From positions 186,001 to 250,000 of the forward strand of contig NZ_JBITLV010000002.1 of the NCBI RefSeq assembly GCF_044465595.1: a stretch of 64,000 nt of DNA, written 5' to 3'. The translations under genes and the position numbers were made by a program. The DNA is from Spongisporangium articulatum. Lineage in GTDB: Bacteria; Actinomycetota; Actinomycetes; Actinomycetales; Kineosporiaceae. Shown here piece by piece: positions 7,851-16,800 of this stretch. The notes below the pieces were generated by a model. That model did no database searches. It saw nothing but the letters and a program-made list of their open reading frames with translations, and was not told the origin of the DNA. Every line of letters begins with the position of its first letter. Position 1 is the stretch's first letter.

Positions 7851-9872
7851 ATGACGACCACGGCCGACTCCGGACCCCTGATCAGGCAACGGTCACCGCA
7901 TGCGGAGACCTTCGAGCTCGACCACGCCTCGGGCGGAGGCGCGGGACCCACGCGCCGCGGTCACCGCACCGACCCGCCGGGGCCTGCGCTGGGCGCCGAC
8001 CCGCGCTGGGTGCGGCCCGGCCTCGTGCTGCTGCTGGCTGCGACGGCGCTGTTCTACATCTGGGACCTGTCCGCGTCCGGCTACGCCAACTCCTTCTATG
8101 CCGCGGCCGCCCAGGCGGGCTCGCAGAGCTGGAAGGCGTGGTTCTTCGGGGCCATCGACAGCTCGAACTTCATCACCGTGGACAAGCCACCGGCCTCGCT
8201 GTGGGTGATGGGCCTGTCGGGGCGGATCTTCGGGTTCAACTCCTGGAGCCTGCTGGTGCCGCAGGCGATCGAGGGTGTGCTGGCGGTGTGGTTGCTGTTC
8301 GCGACCGTGCGCCGCTGGTTCGGGAGCGCGGCCGGGCTGGCCGCGGGGGCGATGCTCGCGCTGACCCCGGCCGCGGTACTGATGTTCCGGTTCGACAACC
8401 CCGACGCCCTGCTCGTGCTGCTCATGGTCGCGGCCGCGTACTGCCTGACCCGGGCCCTGGAGACGGCGTCGACCCGGTGGATCGCGCTGGCGGGGCTGGC
8501 ACTCGGGTTCGCGTTCCTCGCCAAGATGCTCCAGGGCTGGCTGGTGGTGCCGGCTTTCGCGCTCGCCTACCTGATCTGCGCGCCGGCCGGTCTGTGGAGG
8601 CGGTTGGGGCAGCTGGTCGTCGCGCTCGTGTCGATGGTGGTCGGGGCCGGCTGGTGGGTTGCGATCGTGCAGGTGTGGCCGGCGTCGTCGCGGCCCTACA
8701 TCGGTGGTTCCGGGGACAACTCGGCGCTGGGCCTGGCGCTGGGCTACAACGGTCTGGGCCGGATCTTCGGCGGGGACGGCAACGGTGGGGGCGGCGGGAT
8801 GGGCGGTGGCGCAGCCGGTTCGAGCTTCGGCGGGGCCACGGGGTTGAACCGGTTGTTCTCCTCCGAGATGGGCAACGAGATCTCCTGGCTGCTGCCGGCG
8901 GCGCTGATCGCGCTCGTCCTCGGGCTGGCCGCGACGGCCCGGCGCCCGCGCACCGACCGGACGCGGGCCGCGCTGATCATCTGGGGCGGCTGGCTTCTCG
9001 TCACCGCGGCGACCTTCAGTTACATGGAGGGCACGATCCACCCGTACTACACGGTCGCCCTGGCTCCCGCCGTCGCCGCGCTGGTGGCCATCGGCGGCAA
9101 GCTGATGTGGGACCACCGGGCCCAGTTCGCCGCCCGGGCCGGGCTTTCCGCGATGGTGATCGCGACGGCGACCTGGAGCTACGTGTTGCTGAACCGCAAC
9201 CCCGACTGGTACCCCGCGCTGCGGTACGCGGTGCTGATGGCCGGACTGTCGATCGGTCTCGGCCTGCTGGCCGGCCCGGTGCTCGGGTTCGGACGACGGG
9301 CGCTCGCCGCGCTGCTGCTGGCGGGCGTTCTGGTCGGAGGTGTCGGCACAGCCTCCTACGCGGTCGCGACGGCCGGACAGCCGCACTCCGGTTCGATCCC
9401 GTCGGTCGGTCCGAGCAGTGCCCAGACCGGCGGCATGGGCGGCGGTTTCGGCGGTGGCGGGACCCGCGGCGGGTCGGGAGGCTCGAGCAGCACGAGTTCG
9501 GACGGGACGTCGTCCAGCAGCTCGAGCACCTACAGCTCGGTCTCGGAGGCGCTGCAGGCGACGAGCACCACGTGGTCGGCGGCGACCGTCGGCTCGAACA
9601 GTGCGGCCTCGCTGGAACTCGACAGCGGCACCGCGGTGATGGCGATCGGCGGGTTCAGCGGTACCGACGACGCCCCGACGCTGGCCCAGTTCGAGCAGTA
9701 CGTGGCCGACGGCCGGATCACGTACTTCGTCGCCTCCGGCGGGATGGGCGGCGGAGGTGGGATGGGCGGTCAGGGCTCGGGTTCCGAGATCACCGCCTGG
9801 GTCGAGGCCAACTACACCGCCGTCACGATCGGTGGACAGACGGTCTACGACCTCACGCAGGCCCTGAGCTGA
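7851..9872 (+). CDS. GT39-type polyprenyl-linked glycosyl/mannosyltransferase membrane protein
   Basis: 673 aa integral membrane protein of the ArnT/PMT-like class (YkcB-type). The first transmembrane helix is near residue 50 (GLVLLLAATALFYIWDL). The extracytoplasmic loop that follows carries the family signature FITVDKPPASLWV near 110, with about ten further helices to residue 510. Glycine-rich loops occur near 305-325 (GGGGGMGGG) and 525-545. A Ser/Thr-rich stretch follows, then a soluble C-terminal region (from about 560) typical of the actinobacterial family. The predicted role is transfer of a sugar from a polyprenyl phosphate donor outside the membrane. The acceptor is unknown. It stops 1 nt before the convergent stress-protein stop. 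Confidence 0.8.
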   Translation: MTTTADSGPLIRQRSPHAETFELDHASGGGAGPTRRGHRTDPPGPALGADPRWVRPGLVLLLAATALFYIWDLSASGYANSFYAAAAQAGSQSWKAWFFGAIDSSNFITVDKPPASLWVMGLSGRIFGFNSWSLLVPQAIEGVLAVWLLFATVRRWFGSAAGLAAGAMLALTPAAVLMFRFDNPDALLVLLMVAAAYCLTRALETASTRWIALAGLALGFAFLAKMLQGWLVVPAFALAYLICAPAGLWRRLGQLVVALVSMVVGAGWWVAIVQVWPASSRPYIGGSGDNSALGLALGYNGLGRIFGGDGNGGGGGMGGGAAGSSFGGATGLNRLFSSEMGNEISWLLPAALIALVLGLAATARRPRTDRTRAALIIWGGWLLVTAATFSYMEGTIHPYYTVALAPAVAALVAIGGKLMWDHRAQFAARAGLSAMVIATATWSYVLLNRNPDWYPALRYAVLMAGLSIGLGLLAGPVLGFGRRALAALLLAGVLVGGVGTASYAVATAGQPHSGSIPSVGPSSAQTGGMGGGFGGGGTRGGSGGSSSTSSDGTSSSSSSTYSSVSEALQATSTTWSAATVGSNSAASLELDSGTAVMAIGGFSGTDDAPTLAQFEQYVADGRITYFVASGGMGGGGGMGGQGSGSEITAWVEANYTAVTIGGQTVYDLTQALS

Positions 9873-10775
9873 TCACTCCGGTCGGGGCGTGACCAGCAGC
9901 GGCATGGTGGCTCGGCGGACGAGTCGGGAGGACAGTCCGCCGAGCAGCACCAGCCGCACCGGCCCGTAACCTCGTGACCCGACCACCATCAGGTCGGCCT
10001 CGGCCTCCGCGAGCCGGTCGACGACGTCGCCGACCAAGAGGCGGGTCGCGGGAGTGGTGCCGAGCTCGGGGGCCAGGCGTTGCGCGGCGGCCTCGAGCGC
10101 CGCGGTGAAACTCTCCCTGGCCGTCGCGGCGAAGGCGTTCTGGGCGTCCACGCCGACCAGCCAGGGCACAGTGCTGTTCTCCTCGGCGAGGGCCGTCAGC
10201 AGAGTGAGCTCGCCGCGGGCGCGTCGGGTCAGGTCGGCGGCGACCTCGGCGGCCAGCCGGCCCTCCTCGGTGTCCTGGTAGGCGACGGCGACCCGCAGGA
10301 CGGGTGCGGGGGGCTGCCCGGCGTAACCCCGCGGCGCGACGGCCACCGGGGTCTCGGCGCCCGACAGCAGGCGGCTGGCGGTACTGCCGGCCAGCACCCG
10401 GCCACCCGCGTACCCCTCGGTCTCGGCGGAGCCGACCACGATCACCGAAGCGTCCAGCTCGCGGGCCAGCTCGGACAGGCCGCGGGCGGCCGACGGCGCC
10501 GGGACGAGCCGGAACTCGACCCCGTGCTCAGGGGACTGCGACCCCAGCCGCGCACGGGCGTCGTCCAGCGTGCGCTGCGACTCGGCCCGGCGGTCGGAGA
10601 CCCACTCGGCGTCGACCCGGCCGATGCCGAGTTCGGCCGGGGCGGCATAGATCTTGGCCACCACGAGCGGCACCTGCAGGGTCGCGGCCAGGAGCCGGCC
10701 GAGCGCGAGCGCGTCGTGGCCGGAGGCGTCGGCGTGGTAGCCGACGACCACGGGGCCCGAGAGTTCGCTCGACAT
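9873..10775 (-). CDS. Universal stress protein with tandem USP domains
   Basis: 300 aa with two UspA folds: residues about 5-145 (VVVGYHADASGHDALALGRLLA; VIVVGSAETEGYAGGRVLAGSTASRLL) and about 152-298 (VAVAYQDTEEGRLAAEVAADL; LMVVGSRGYGPVRLVLLGGLSSRLV). The second has the ATP-binding GxxGxxx(9)G(S/T) type motif, as does the first in GSTA. The start was decided by the ribosome binding site: GAGGAGGG (10782-10789) is 6 nt from the ATG at 10775, whereas the upstream ATG at 10781 would touch it. It follows the amino-acid permease by 12 nt in the same operon, so it may act as a nucleotide-sensing accessory of that transporter. Confidence 0.87.
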   Translation of the reverse strand: MSSELSGPVVVGYHADASGHDALALGRLLAATLQVPLVVAKIYAAPAELGIGRVDAEWVSDRRAESQRTLDDARARLGSQSPEHGVEFRLVPAPSAARGLSELARELDASVIVVGSAETEGYAGGRVLAGSTASRLLSGAETPVAVAPRGYAGQPPAPVLRVAVAYQDTEEGRLAAEVAADLTRRARGELTLLTALAEENSTVPWLVGVDAQNAFAATARESFTAALEAAAQRLAPELGTTPATRLLVGDVVDRLAEAEADLMVVGSRGYGPVRLVLLGGLSSRLVRRATMPLLVTPRPE

Positions 10776-10787
10776 CGCCATCCCTCC

Positions 10788-12245
10788 TCAGCCGCGGGCG
10801 GACGGCTCGGTGCGCAGCCGTGAATGGGAGTAGCCGTAGAAGACGTAGATCGCCAGACCCACCACGAGCCAGACGACGAACCGCACCCAGGTGTCGAACG
10901 GCAGGTCCTTCATCAGGTACAACGCGAACAGGATGCCGAGGCCTGGGAACACCGGCGACAGCGGGACCCGGTAGGGGCGCGGCATGTCGGGCCGCGTCCG
11001 GCGCAGGACGATGACGCCGATGTTGACGAGGATGAAGGCGAACAGGGTGCCGATGTTGACCAGTTTCACGATCTCCCCGAGCGGGACGAGCGCGGCGAGA
11101 ATCGCGATCAGAACACCCATGCCGATGGTCAGTCGGGCCGGAGTGCCATAGCGCGGGTGCACGGTCGCCAGCCCGCGGGGCAGCAGCCCGTCGCGGCACA
11201 TGGCGAAGAAGATGCGGGTCTGGCCGTACATGATGACGAGCACCACGCTGGTGATGGCCACCAGGGCGCCGAAGGCGAGAATGCCCGCGGCCCAGGAGAT
11301 CCCGGCGCCGTCGCGCAGGGCGGCGGCCAGCGGCGCGTCGCTGCCGCCCAGCGTCTGCGGGCTGGCGATGCCGATGGCGCCGGCCGCGACCAGCACGTAG
11401 AAGATGGTGCAGATCACCAGTGAGCCGATGATCGCCAGCGGCAGGTCGCGCTTGGGGTTGTTCGCCTCCTCGCTACCGGTCGAGACCGCGTCGAACCCGA
11501 TGAACGCGAAGAAGATGACGGAGGCGGCCGTGGTGATGCCGTCGACGCCCTTCGGGCTGAAGTCGTCGAAGTGCGACGGGTTGAAGTTCAGGAAGGCGAT
11601 CACGATGAAGAAGACGAGGATCAGCAGCTTGATGCCGACCATGATCAGGTTGGCGCGGGCGCTCTCCCGGGTGCCGCGTACGAGCAGGAACGTGATCACC
11701 GCGACGATGAAGACGGCGGGCAGGTTGAAGACGCCACCGTCGGAGGGGGACATGGAGATCGCGTCGGGAAGCTGCCATCCGAAGGCGGACTGGAGGAATT
11801 CGTTGACGTTGCCGCCCCAACCGACCGCGACCGCAGCCACGCTGACTCCGTACTCGAGGATGAGGTCCCAACCGATGATCCAGGCGACCAGTTCGCCCAG
11901 GGTCGCGTAGCTGTAGGTGTACGCACTGCCCGACACCGGTATGGACGAGGCGAGTTCGGCGTAGGACAACGCCGAGAAGACGCAGGCGACGGCGGCCAGC
12001 ACGAACGAGATGACGACCGCGGGGCCGGCGGTCAGCGCGCCCTCGCCGATCACGACGAAGATGCCCGTGCCGATGATGGCGCCGACGCCGAAGGCCGTGA
12101 GCTGGCCGGCCCCGACGGACTTCTTCAGCCCCTCGCCCTCGTGTTCGGTCGAGGCGACGAGGTCGGCGACGTCCCGGACGGCGAAGATGCGGGAGCGGAC
12201 GTCGCCCGTTCCGTTGGTTGACCCGCCGGTGGATGCAGTGCTCAC
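10788..12245 (-). CDS. APC-family amino acid permease (cationic amino acid transporter-like)
   Basis: 485 aa, about 12 transmembrane helices. After a cytoplasmic N-terminus, the consensus substrate region GVGAIIGTGIFVVIGEGA appears near residue 52, followed by SYAELASSIPVSGSAYTYSY near 95. It ends in the CAT-type tail PDMPRPYRVPLSPVFPGLG. These place it in the CAT/YfnA branch, which imports basic or broad-range amino acids. The GTG start at 12245 has GGAGG 6 nt upstream. The next gene, a tandem universal stress protein, is co-transcribed. Substrate cannot be assigned from sequence. Confidence 0.87.
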   Translation of the reverse strand: MSTASTGGSTNGTGDVRSRIFAVRDVADLVASTEHEGEGLKKSVGAGQLTAFGVGAIIGTGIFVVIGEGALTAGPAVVISFVLAAVACVFSALSYAELASSIPVSGSAYTYSYATLGELVAWIIGWDLILEYGVSVAAVAVGWGGNVNEFLQSAFGWQLPDAISMSPSDGGVFNLPAVFIVAVITFLLVRGTRESARANLIMVGIKLLILVFFIVIAFLNFNPSHFDDFSPKGVDGITTAASVIFFAFIGFDAVSTGSEEANNPKRDLPLAIIGSLVICTIFYVLVAAGAIGIASPQTLGGSDAPLAAALRDGAGISWAAGILAFGALVAITSVVLVIMYGQTRIFFAMCRDGLLPRGLATVHPRYGTPARLTIGMGVLIAILAALVPLGEIVKLVNIGTLFAFILVNIGVIVLRRTRPDMPRPYRVPLSPVFPGLGILFALYLMKDLPFDTWVRFVVWLVVGLAIYVFYGYSHSRLRTEPSARG

Positions 12246-12254
12246 GGGAACCTC

Positions 12255-12278
12255 CGATCGTCACATTTCGGACGATCG
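12255..12278. promoter_or_regulatory. Inverted repeat in the leader of the permease-USP operon
   Basis: CGATCGTC (12255-12262) is repeated inverted as GACGATCG (12271-12278) with an 8-nt spacer. It lies 10 nt upstream of the permease GTG and overlaps a TACGAT hexamer on the minus strand (12280-12275). It is either an operator or a small RNA hairpin near the ribosome binding site. Function is inferred from position only. Confidence 0.4.
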
Positions 12279-12324
12279 TAAGTCGGTGGGATTCGAAGCG
12301 CCCGCCGACATCATCGGGCCGCGC

Positions 12325-12951
12325 TCAGACGACCTGCGGCGCCCAGTCGGGGTCGCGCCCCGAGAAGCCGAGCAACCGGTCGAGCGCCGGCGCGTCCTCA
12401 GGCACCTCCACGACCGGCCCGAAATCCTTTCCCTCGCCGCGATACTCGTCGCTCAGCATGTTCGGGGCGAAGGCGAGGGAGGCCTCGCTCGCGGCCGCCG
12501 GCGGGTTCCACGGCCGGTTCGCGCCCCGCGCGAGGTCCCAGCCGTGCATCTGGTACTCCCACACCATCATTCCCAGCACGGCCGAACCGGGCAGCTCGGA
12601 CGACAGTTTCACGGGGCCGTCCGCGTGCCCGGCCGCGACCGACGTACGGATGGAGTCGGCCGCCTCCCGCACCTTCGCGGCCGCCTCGGTCGGGTCCTCG
12701 GGCGCCCGGGTCTCCTTCGGGTCGACCCGCGGCTGCTCGCCGGACGGGTCGGCGAGGGCCTGGGCGAAGTAGGTGAGCCAGCCGACGATGTGGTTGCGCA
12801 CGTCGCCGACCGACATGCCCGGGCACGGGGTGGGCTGGTCGTAGGCCTCCGGTGGCACGCTCGCGACCAGGTTCGACAGGTCGGCGAGCACGGGCTGGAT
12901 CAGCTCGGCCGCGTCGGGGGTGGCTTCCTGGGTCTCCGGCTCCGTCGTCAT
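12325..12951 (-). CDS. MDMPI/TIGR03086-type maleylpyruvate isomerase-like metal-binding protein
   Basis: 208 aa. It has the DinB/MDMPI four-helix pattern: an N-terminal helix with LSNLVASVPPEAYDQPTPCPGMSVGDVRNHIVGWLTYF (residues about 26-63), and a central MVWEYQMHGWDLARG near 129 that carries the conserved H-x3-D. The three metal ligands would be His 54, His 134 and Asp 138 by family analogy. Members of this actinobacterial group are mostly uncharacterised; some are mycothiol-dependent. An upstream TAGCGT suggests a leaderless transcript. It is divergent from the SRPBCC-MarR operon. No substrate can be assigned. Confidence 0.75.
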   Translation of the reverse strand: MTTEPETQEATPDAAELIQPVLADLSNLVASVPPEAYDQPTPCPGMSVGDVRNHIVGWLTYFAQALADPSGEQPRVDPKETRAPEDPTEAAAKVREAADSIRTSVAAGHADGPVKLSSELPGSAVLGMMVWEYQMHGWDLARGANRPWNPPAAASEASLAFAPNMLSDEYRGEGKDFGPVVEVPEDAPALDRLLGFSGRDPDWAPQVV

Positions 12952-12959
12952 GCCCCGTC

Positions 12960-12965
12960 ACGCTA
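12960..12965 (-). promoter_or_regulatory. -10 box TAGCGT of the MDMPI gene
   Basis: On the minus strand TAGCGT is followed by 8 nt and the ATG at 12951, consistent with a leaderless or near-leaderless mRNA. No convincing -35 is seen. Confidence 0.45.
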
Positions 12966-12989
12966 GTGCGGAGCCCTCGGCCCGCAAGC

Positions 12990-13020
12990 TTGACGGACAA
13001 GTAGTAAGCGCGCTTAGTAT
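12990..13020 (+). promoter_or_regulatory. Promoter with overlapping palindromic operator for the SRPBCC-MarR operon
   Basis: TTGACG (12990-12995) and TAGTAT (13015-13020) form a -35/-10 pair with a long 19-nt spacer. The ATG follows 7 nt after the -10, so the mRNA is probably leaderless. Over the -10 lies TAGTAAGCGCGCTTAGTA (13002-13019), symmetric at 16 of 18 positions with a perfect 12-bp core TAAGCGCGCTTA. A MarR regulator is the second gene of the operon, so autorepression is the simple reading. Confidence 0.65.
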
Positions 13021-13027
13021 ATCGGTC

Positions 13028-13453
13028 ATGAAGCTGGTCACCGCGCAGATCGTCTCGTCCGCCCCGCCGTCCGCCTTCTTCGCGAAGTGGGCCGACATGG
13101 CCACCTGGCCCGAGTGGAACGCCGACACCGAGTGGGTCCGCCTCGACGGCCCGTTCGTCGAAGGGGCCACCGGGAAGCTGAAGCCGAAGGGTGGCCCCGT
13201 GGTGCCGTTCGTCGTGCAGAAGCTGGTCGCCGGGCGGGAGTTCGTCGACGTCTCGACGCTGCTCGGCGCCCGGCTGACGTTCGACCACCAGGTCGCGGTC
13301 GAGCCGCAGGGCACCGTCGTGACCGTCACGGTCACCCTGACGGGCCCTCTCGCGCGGGTCTGGAACCTGATCCTCGGCAAGGGCATCCGCACCACGGCCG
13401 ACCGCGACCTCGCGGCGTTGGCCGAGGCGGCCGCGCAGGTGCCCGCGGCCTGA
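13028..13453 (+). CDS. SRPBCC-fold (polyketide cyclase/dehydrase-like) protein
   Basis: 141 aa. It has the START/Bet v1-like SRPBCC pattern: an N-terminal strand MKLVTAQIVSSAPPSAFFAKWADMATWPEWN with the typical W-x3-W of the ligand-cavity rim, central beta strands, and a long C-terminal helix (GIRTTADRDLAALAEAAAQ). Such proteins bind hydrophobic ligands or act in ligand modification. The substrate is unknown. The start at 13028 is 7 nt after a -10 box. It is coupled by a 1-nt overlap (TGATG) to a MarR regulator, so its ligand may be the regulator's inducer. Confidence 0.78.
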   Translation: MKLVTAQIVSSAPPSAFFAKWADMATWPEWNADTEWVRLDGPFVEGATGKLKPKGGPVVPFVVQKLVAGREFVDVSTLLGARLTFDHQVAVEPQGTVVTVTVTLTGPLARVWNLILGKGIRTTADRDLAALAEAAAQVPAA

Positions 13454-13896
13454 TGGCGGGGCTGGACACCCGCCACTCCTCGGCGGAGGAGAGCCCGGGC
13501 CTCCTGCTCTGGCAGGTCACGAACCGGTGGCAGGCCGCTCAGCGCGCCGCGCTCAAGCCGTTCGGCCTGACGCACGTGCAGTTCGTGCTGCTCGCCTCGT
13601 TGACCTACCTGGAACCCGCGCTCGACGGGCCGGTCAGCCAGCGGCGCCTGGCCGACCATGCCGCGACCGACCCGATGATGACCTCACAGGTGCTGCGGGT
13701 GCTCGAGCAGCGGGGGCTCGTCGTCCGGCACCCCGACCCCGCCGACGCGCGGGCCCGGGCCCTCCGGGTCACGTCCGCCGGGGCGGAGCTCGCCAACCGG
13801 GCCGTGGTGGCCGTGGAGGCCTGCGACGTCGAGTTCTTCGGCCCGCTCGCCGGCGACCTCGCCGGTCTCCTCCGCCGGCTGCGAGACCTGGCCTAG
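13453..13896 (+). CDS. MarR-family transcriptional regulator
   Basis: 147 aa winged-helix regulator. Helix-turn-helix and wing are at about residues 55-100 (LADHAATDPMMTSQVLRVLEQRGLVVRHPDPADARARALRVT), with the family's DPADAR-R-R wing intact. Helices at both ends form the dimer interface. It is translationally coupled to the SRPBCC gene. The palindrome over the shared promoter (13002-13019) is the likely operator. Its stop overlaps the cobN stop on the other strand through the 4-bp CTAG, so the two genes converge without a terminator between them. Confidence 0.9.
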   Translation: MAGLDTRHSSAEESPGLLLWQVTNRWQAAQRAALKPFGLTHVQFVLLASLTYLEPALDGPVSQRRLADHAATDPMMTSQVLRVLEQRGLVVRHPDPADARARALRVTSAGAELANRAVVAVEACDVEFFGPLAGDLAGLLRRLRDLA

Positions 13897-16800
13897 TCCT
13901 CCAGGTCGCCTTCGGTCTCGAGGAACACCTGCTTCAGTGCGGCCAGCTGTTCCGGATCGGGTTCGGCCCACAGGCCGCGCTCGGCCGCCTCGAGCAACCG
14001 CTCGGTCATGCCGTGCAGCGCCCACGGGTTCGACTCGCTGAGGAACTTCTTCATCGCCTCGTCGAGCACGTAGGTCTCGGCGAGCTTGCCGTACATCCAG
14101 TCCGCCACCACCCCGGTCGTGGCGTCGTAACCGAACAGGTAGTCGACCGTGGCGGCCATCTCGAAGGCGCCCTTGTACCCGTGCCGCTGCATCGCGGCCA
14201 GCCAGCGCGGGTTGACCACGCGGGACCGGAAGACCCGCGAGACCTCCTCGTGCAGGCTGCGGGTGCGGACGGCGGTGGGCTGGGTCGAGTCGCCGATGTA
14301 CGCCTTGGGCGCGCGGCCCGTGAGCGCACGGACCATCGTGACCATGCCGCCGTGGTACTGGAAGTAGTCGTCGGAGTCGGCGATGTCGTGCTCGGCGGAG
14401 TCGTAGTTCTTCGCGGCGACGTTGATCCGCTTGTAGCTGGCCTCCATGTCGGAACGCGCCTCACGTCCGTCGAGCCCACGCCCGTAGGCGTACCCGCCCC
14501 ACACGGCGTACACCTCGGCCAGGTCGGCGTCGTCCCGCCAGGTCTTGGTGTCGATCAGCGGCAGGAGCCCCGCACCGTACGCGCCGGGCTTGGAGCCGAA
14601 GATCCTTGTGGTGGCCCGCCTCTCGTCACCGTGGGCGGCGAGGTCGGCCTGCACGTGCTCGCGTACGTAGTTGTCCGGCTCGTCCTGCGCGGCGGCCAGC
14701 TGTACGGCGTCGTCGAGCATGGTGACGACGTGCGGGAAGGCGTCCCGGAAGAAGCCGGAGATGCGCACGGTGACGTCCACCCGCGGGCGGCCGAGCTCCG
14801 CCCGGGGGATCGGCTCCAGCGACGTGATGCGCCGCGACGCGTCGTCCCACACCGGGCGCACGCCGAGCAGCGCGAGCACCTCGGCCACGTCGTCCCCGCT
14901 GGTCCGCATCGCGCTGGTGCCCCACACCGAAAGCCCGACCGAGCGGGGCCATTCGCCCTCGTCCGAGCGGTACCGCTCGAGCAACGAGTCGGCCATCGCG
15001 CGACCCGTCTCCCAGGCCAACCGGCTCGGCACGGCCCGCGGGTCGACCGAGTAGAAGTTGCGCCCGGTCGGCAGCACGTTGACCAACCCGCGCAGCGGCG
15101 ACCCGGACGGCCCGGGCGCCACGAACCCGCCCTCCAGGGCGTGCAGGACGGCGGTCAGCTCGTCGGTCGTCGCGTCCAGCCGGGGCGCGACCTCGGTCGC
15201 CGCGAAGGTCAGCACGCGCCAGACCGCGTTCGCGTCGGCCTCGGCCGGCAAATCGGTGACCAGACCGTCCACGGCGTCGGGGTTCCACGCGGCGTCGGCC
15301 AGCGCCTGGACCAGTGAGCGGCCCAGGTCCTCCGCGGCGTCCACCTCGGCGGTGCCCTCCGCGTCGGCCGCCAACCCCAGCGCCTCGCGCAGGCCCGGCA
15401 GCGACTGCGCGCCGCCCCACAGCTGGCGTGCCCGCAGCATCGAGTTCACCAGGTTGACCTTCGTCGGCCCGGCCGGCGGGTCGCCGAGAATGTGCAGCCC
15501 GTCGCGGATCTGAGCGTCCTTGACCTGGCAGAGCCACCCGTCCAGGTGCAGGATCATGTCGTCGAACTCGGCCTCGTGCGGGCGCTCCGCCAGCCCCAGG
15601 TCGTGGTCCAGCTGGGCGGCCCGCATCAGCGTCCAGATCTGGCTCTGCACCGCGGGCGCCTTCGACGGGTCGAGGGCCTGGACGGCCGCGTACTCGTCGA
15701 GAAGCTGTTCCAGCCGGGCGATGTCGCCGTAGCTGTCGGCGCGCGCCATGGGCGGCACGAGGTGGTCGACGAGTGTCGCGTGGGCCCGGCGCTTGGCCTG
15801 CGTGCCCTCGCCCGGGTCGTTCACCAGGAACGGGTAGATCAGGGGCAGGTTGCCCAGCGCCACGTCGGGCGTGCACGTCGCCGACATCGCCATGTTCTTG
15901 CCCGGCGTCCACTCCAGGGTGCCGTGCTTGCCCAGGTGGACGACCGCGTCGGCGCCGAAACCGCCGTCCGCGACGGGCCGGTTCAGCCAGTGGTAGGCGG
16001 CCAGGTAGTGGTGCGAGGGCGGCATGTCCGGGTCGTGGTAGATCGCCACCGGGTTGTCGCCGAACCCGCGCGGGGGCTGCAGCAGCAGCACCAGGTTGCC
16101 CCGGGCGATCGCGGCCAGCACGAGGTCGCCGTCGGGGTCCCCGGAGCGTTCGGGCCCGGGCTCGGTGTCGAGGAACAGCGTGCCCGGTGCGTCCCCCCAG
16201 GCCGTCGTGACGTCGTCCCGGAACTCCTGCGGGAGGCCGGCGAACCACGACCGGTAGGCGGCGGCCGGCACCCGGATCGTGTTGGCCGACAGCTGCTCCT
16301 GCGTCAGCCAGTCGAGGTCCAGGCCGCCGGCGTCGATCAGCCCGTGCACCAGGGCGTCGCCGTCCATGGCCTCCAGACCCGGCAGCGCGTCGGGGCCCTC
16401 CAGGGGCCCGACGTCGTAGCCGGCGCCGTGCAGGGCCCGCAGCAGCCGCAACGCCGAGGCCGGGGTGTCCAGCCCCACCGCGTTGCCGATCCTGGCGTGC
16501 TTCGTGGGGTAGGCGGTCAGCACCAGCGCCACCCGCTTGTCGGCGTTCGGCAGGTGCCGCAGCCGGGCGTGCGCGATGGCGATACCCGCCGCCCGCCGGG
16601 CCCTCTCGGGGTCGGCGACGTACCGGGTGAGCCCGTCGGTGCCCAGCTCCTTGAACGAGAACGGGACCGTGATGATGCGCCCGTCGAACTCCGGGATCGC
16701 CACCTGGTTCGCCGCGTCCAACGGGGTCAGGCCGTCGGTGGACCCCAGCCACGTCTCGCGCGACGAGAGCGTCGAGATCGCCTGCAGGATCGGGACGTCC

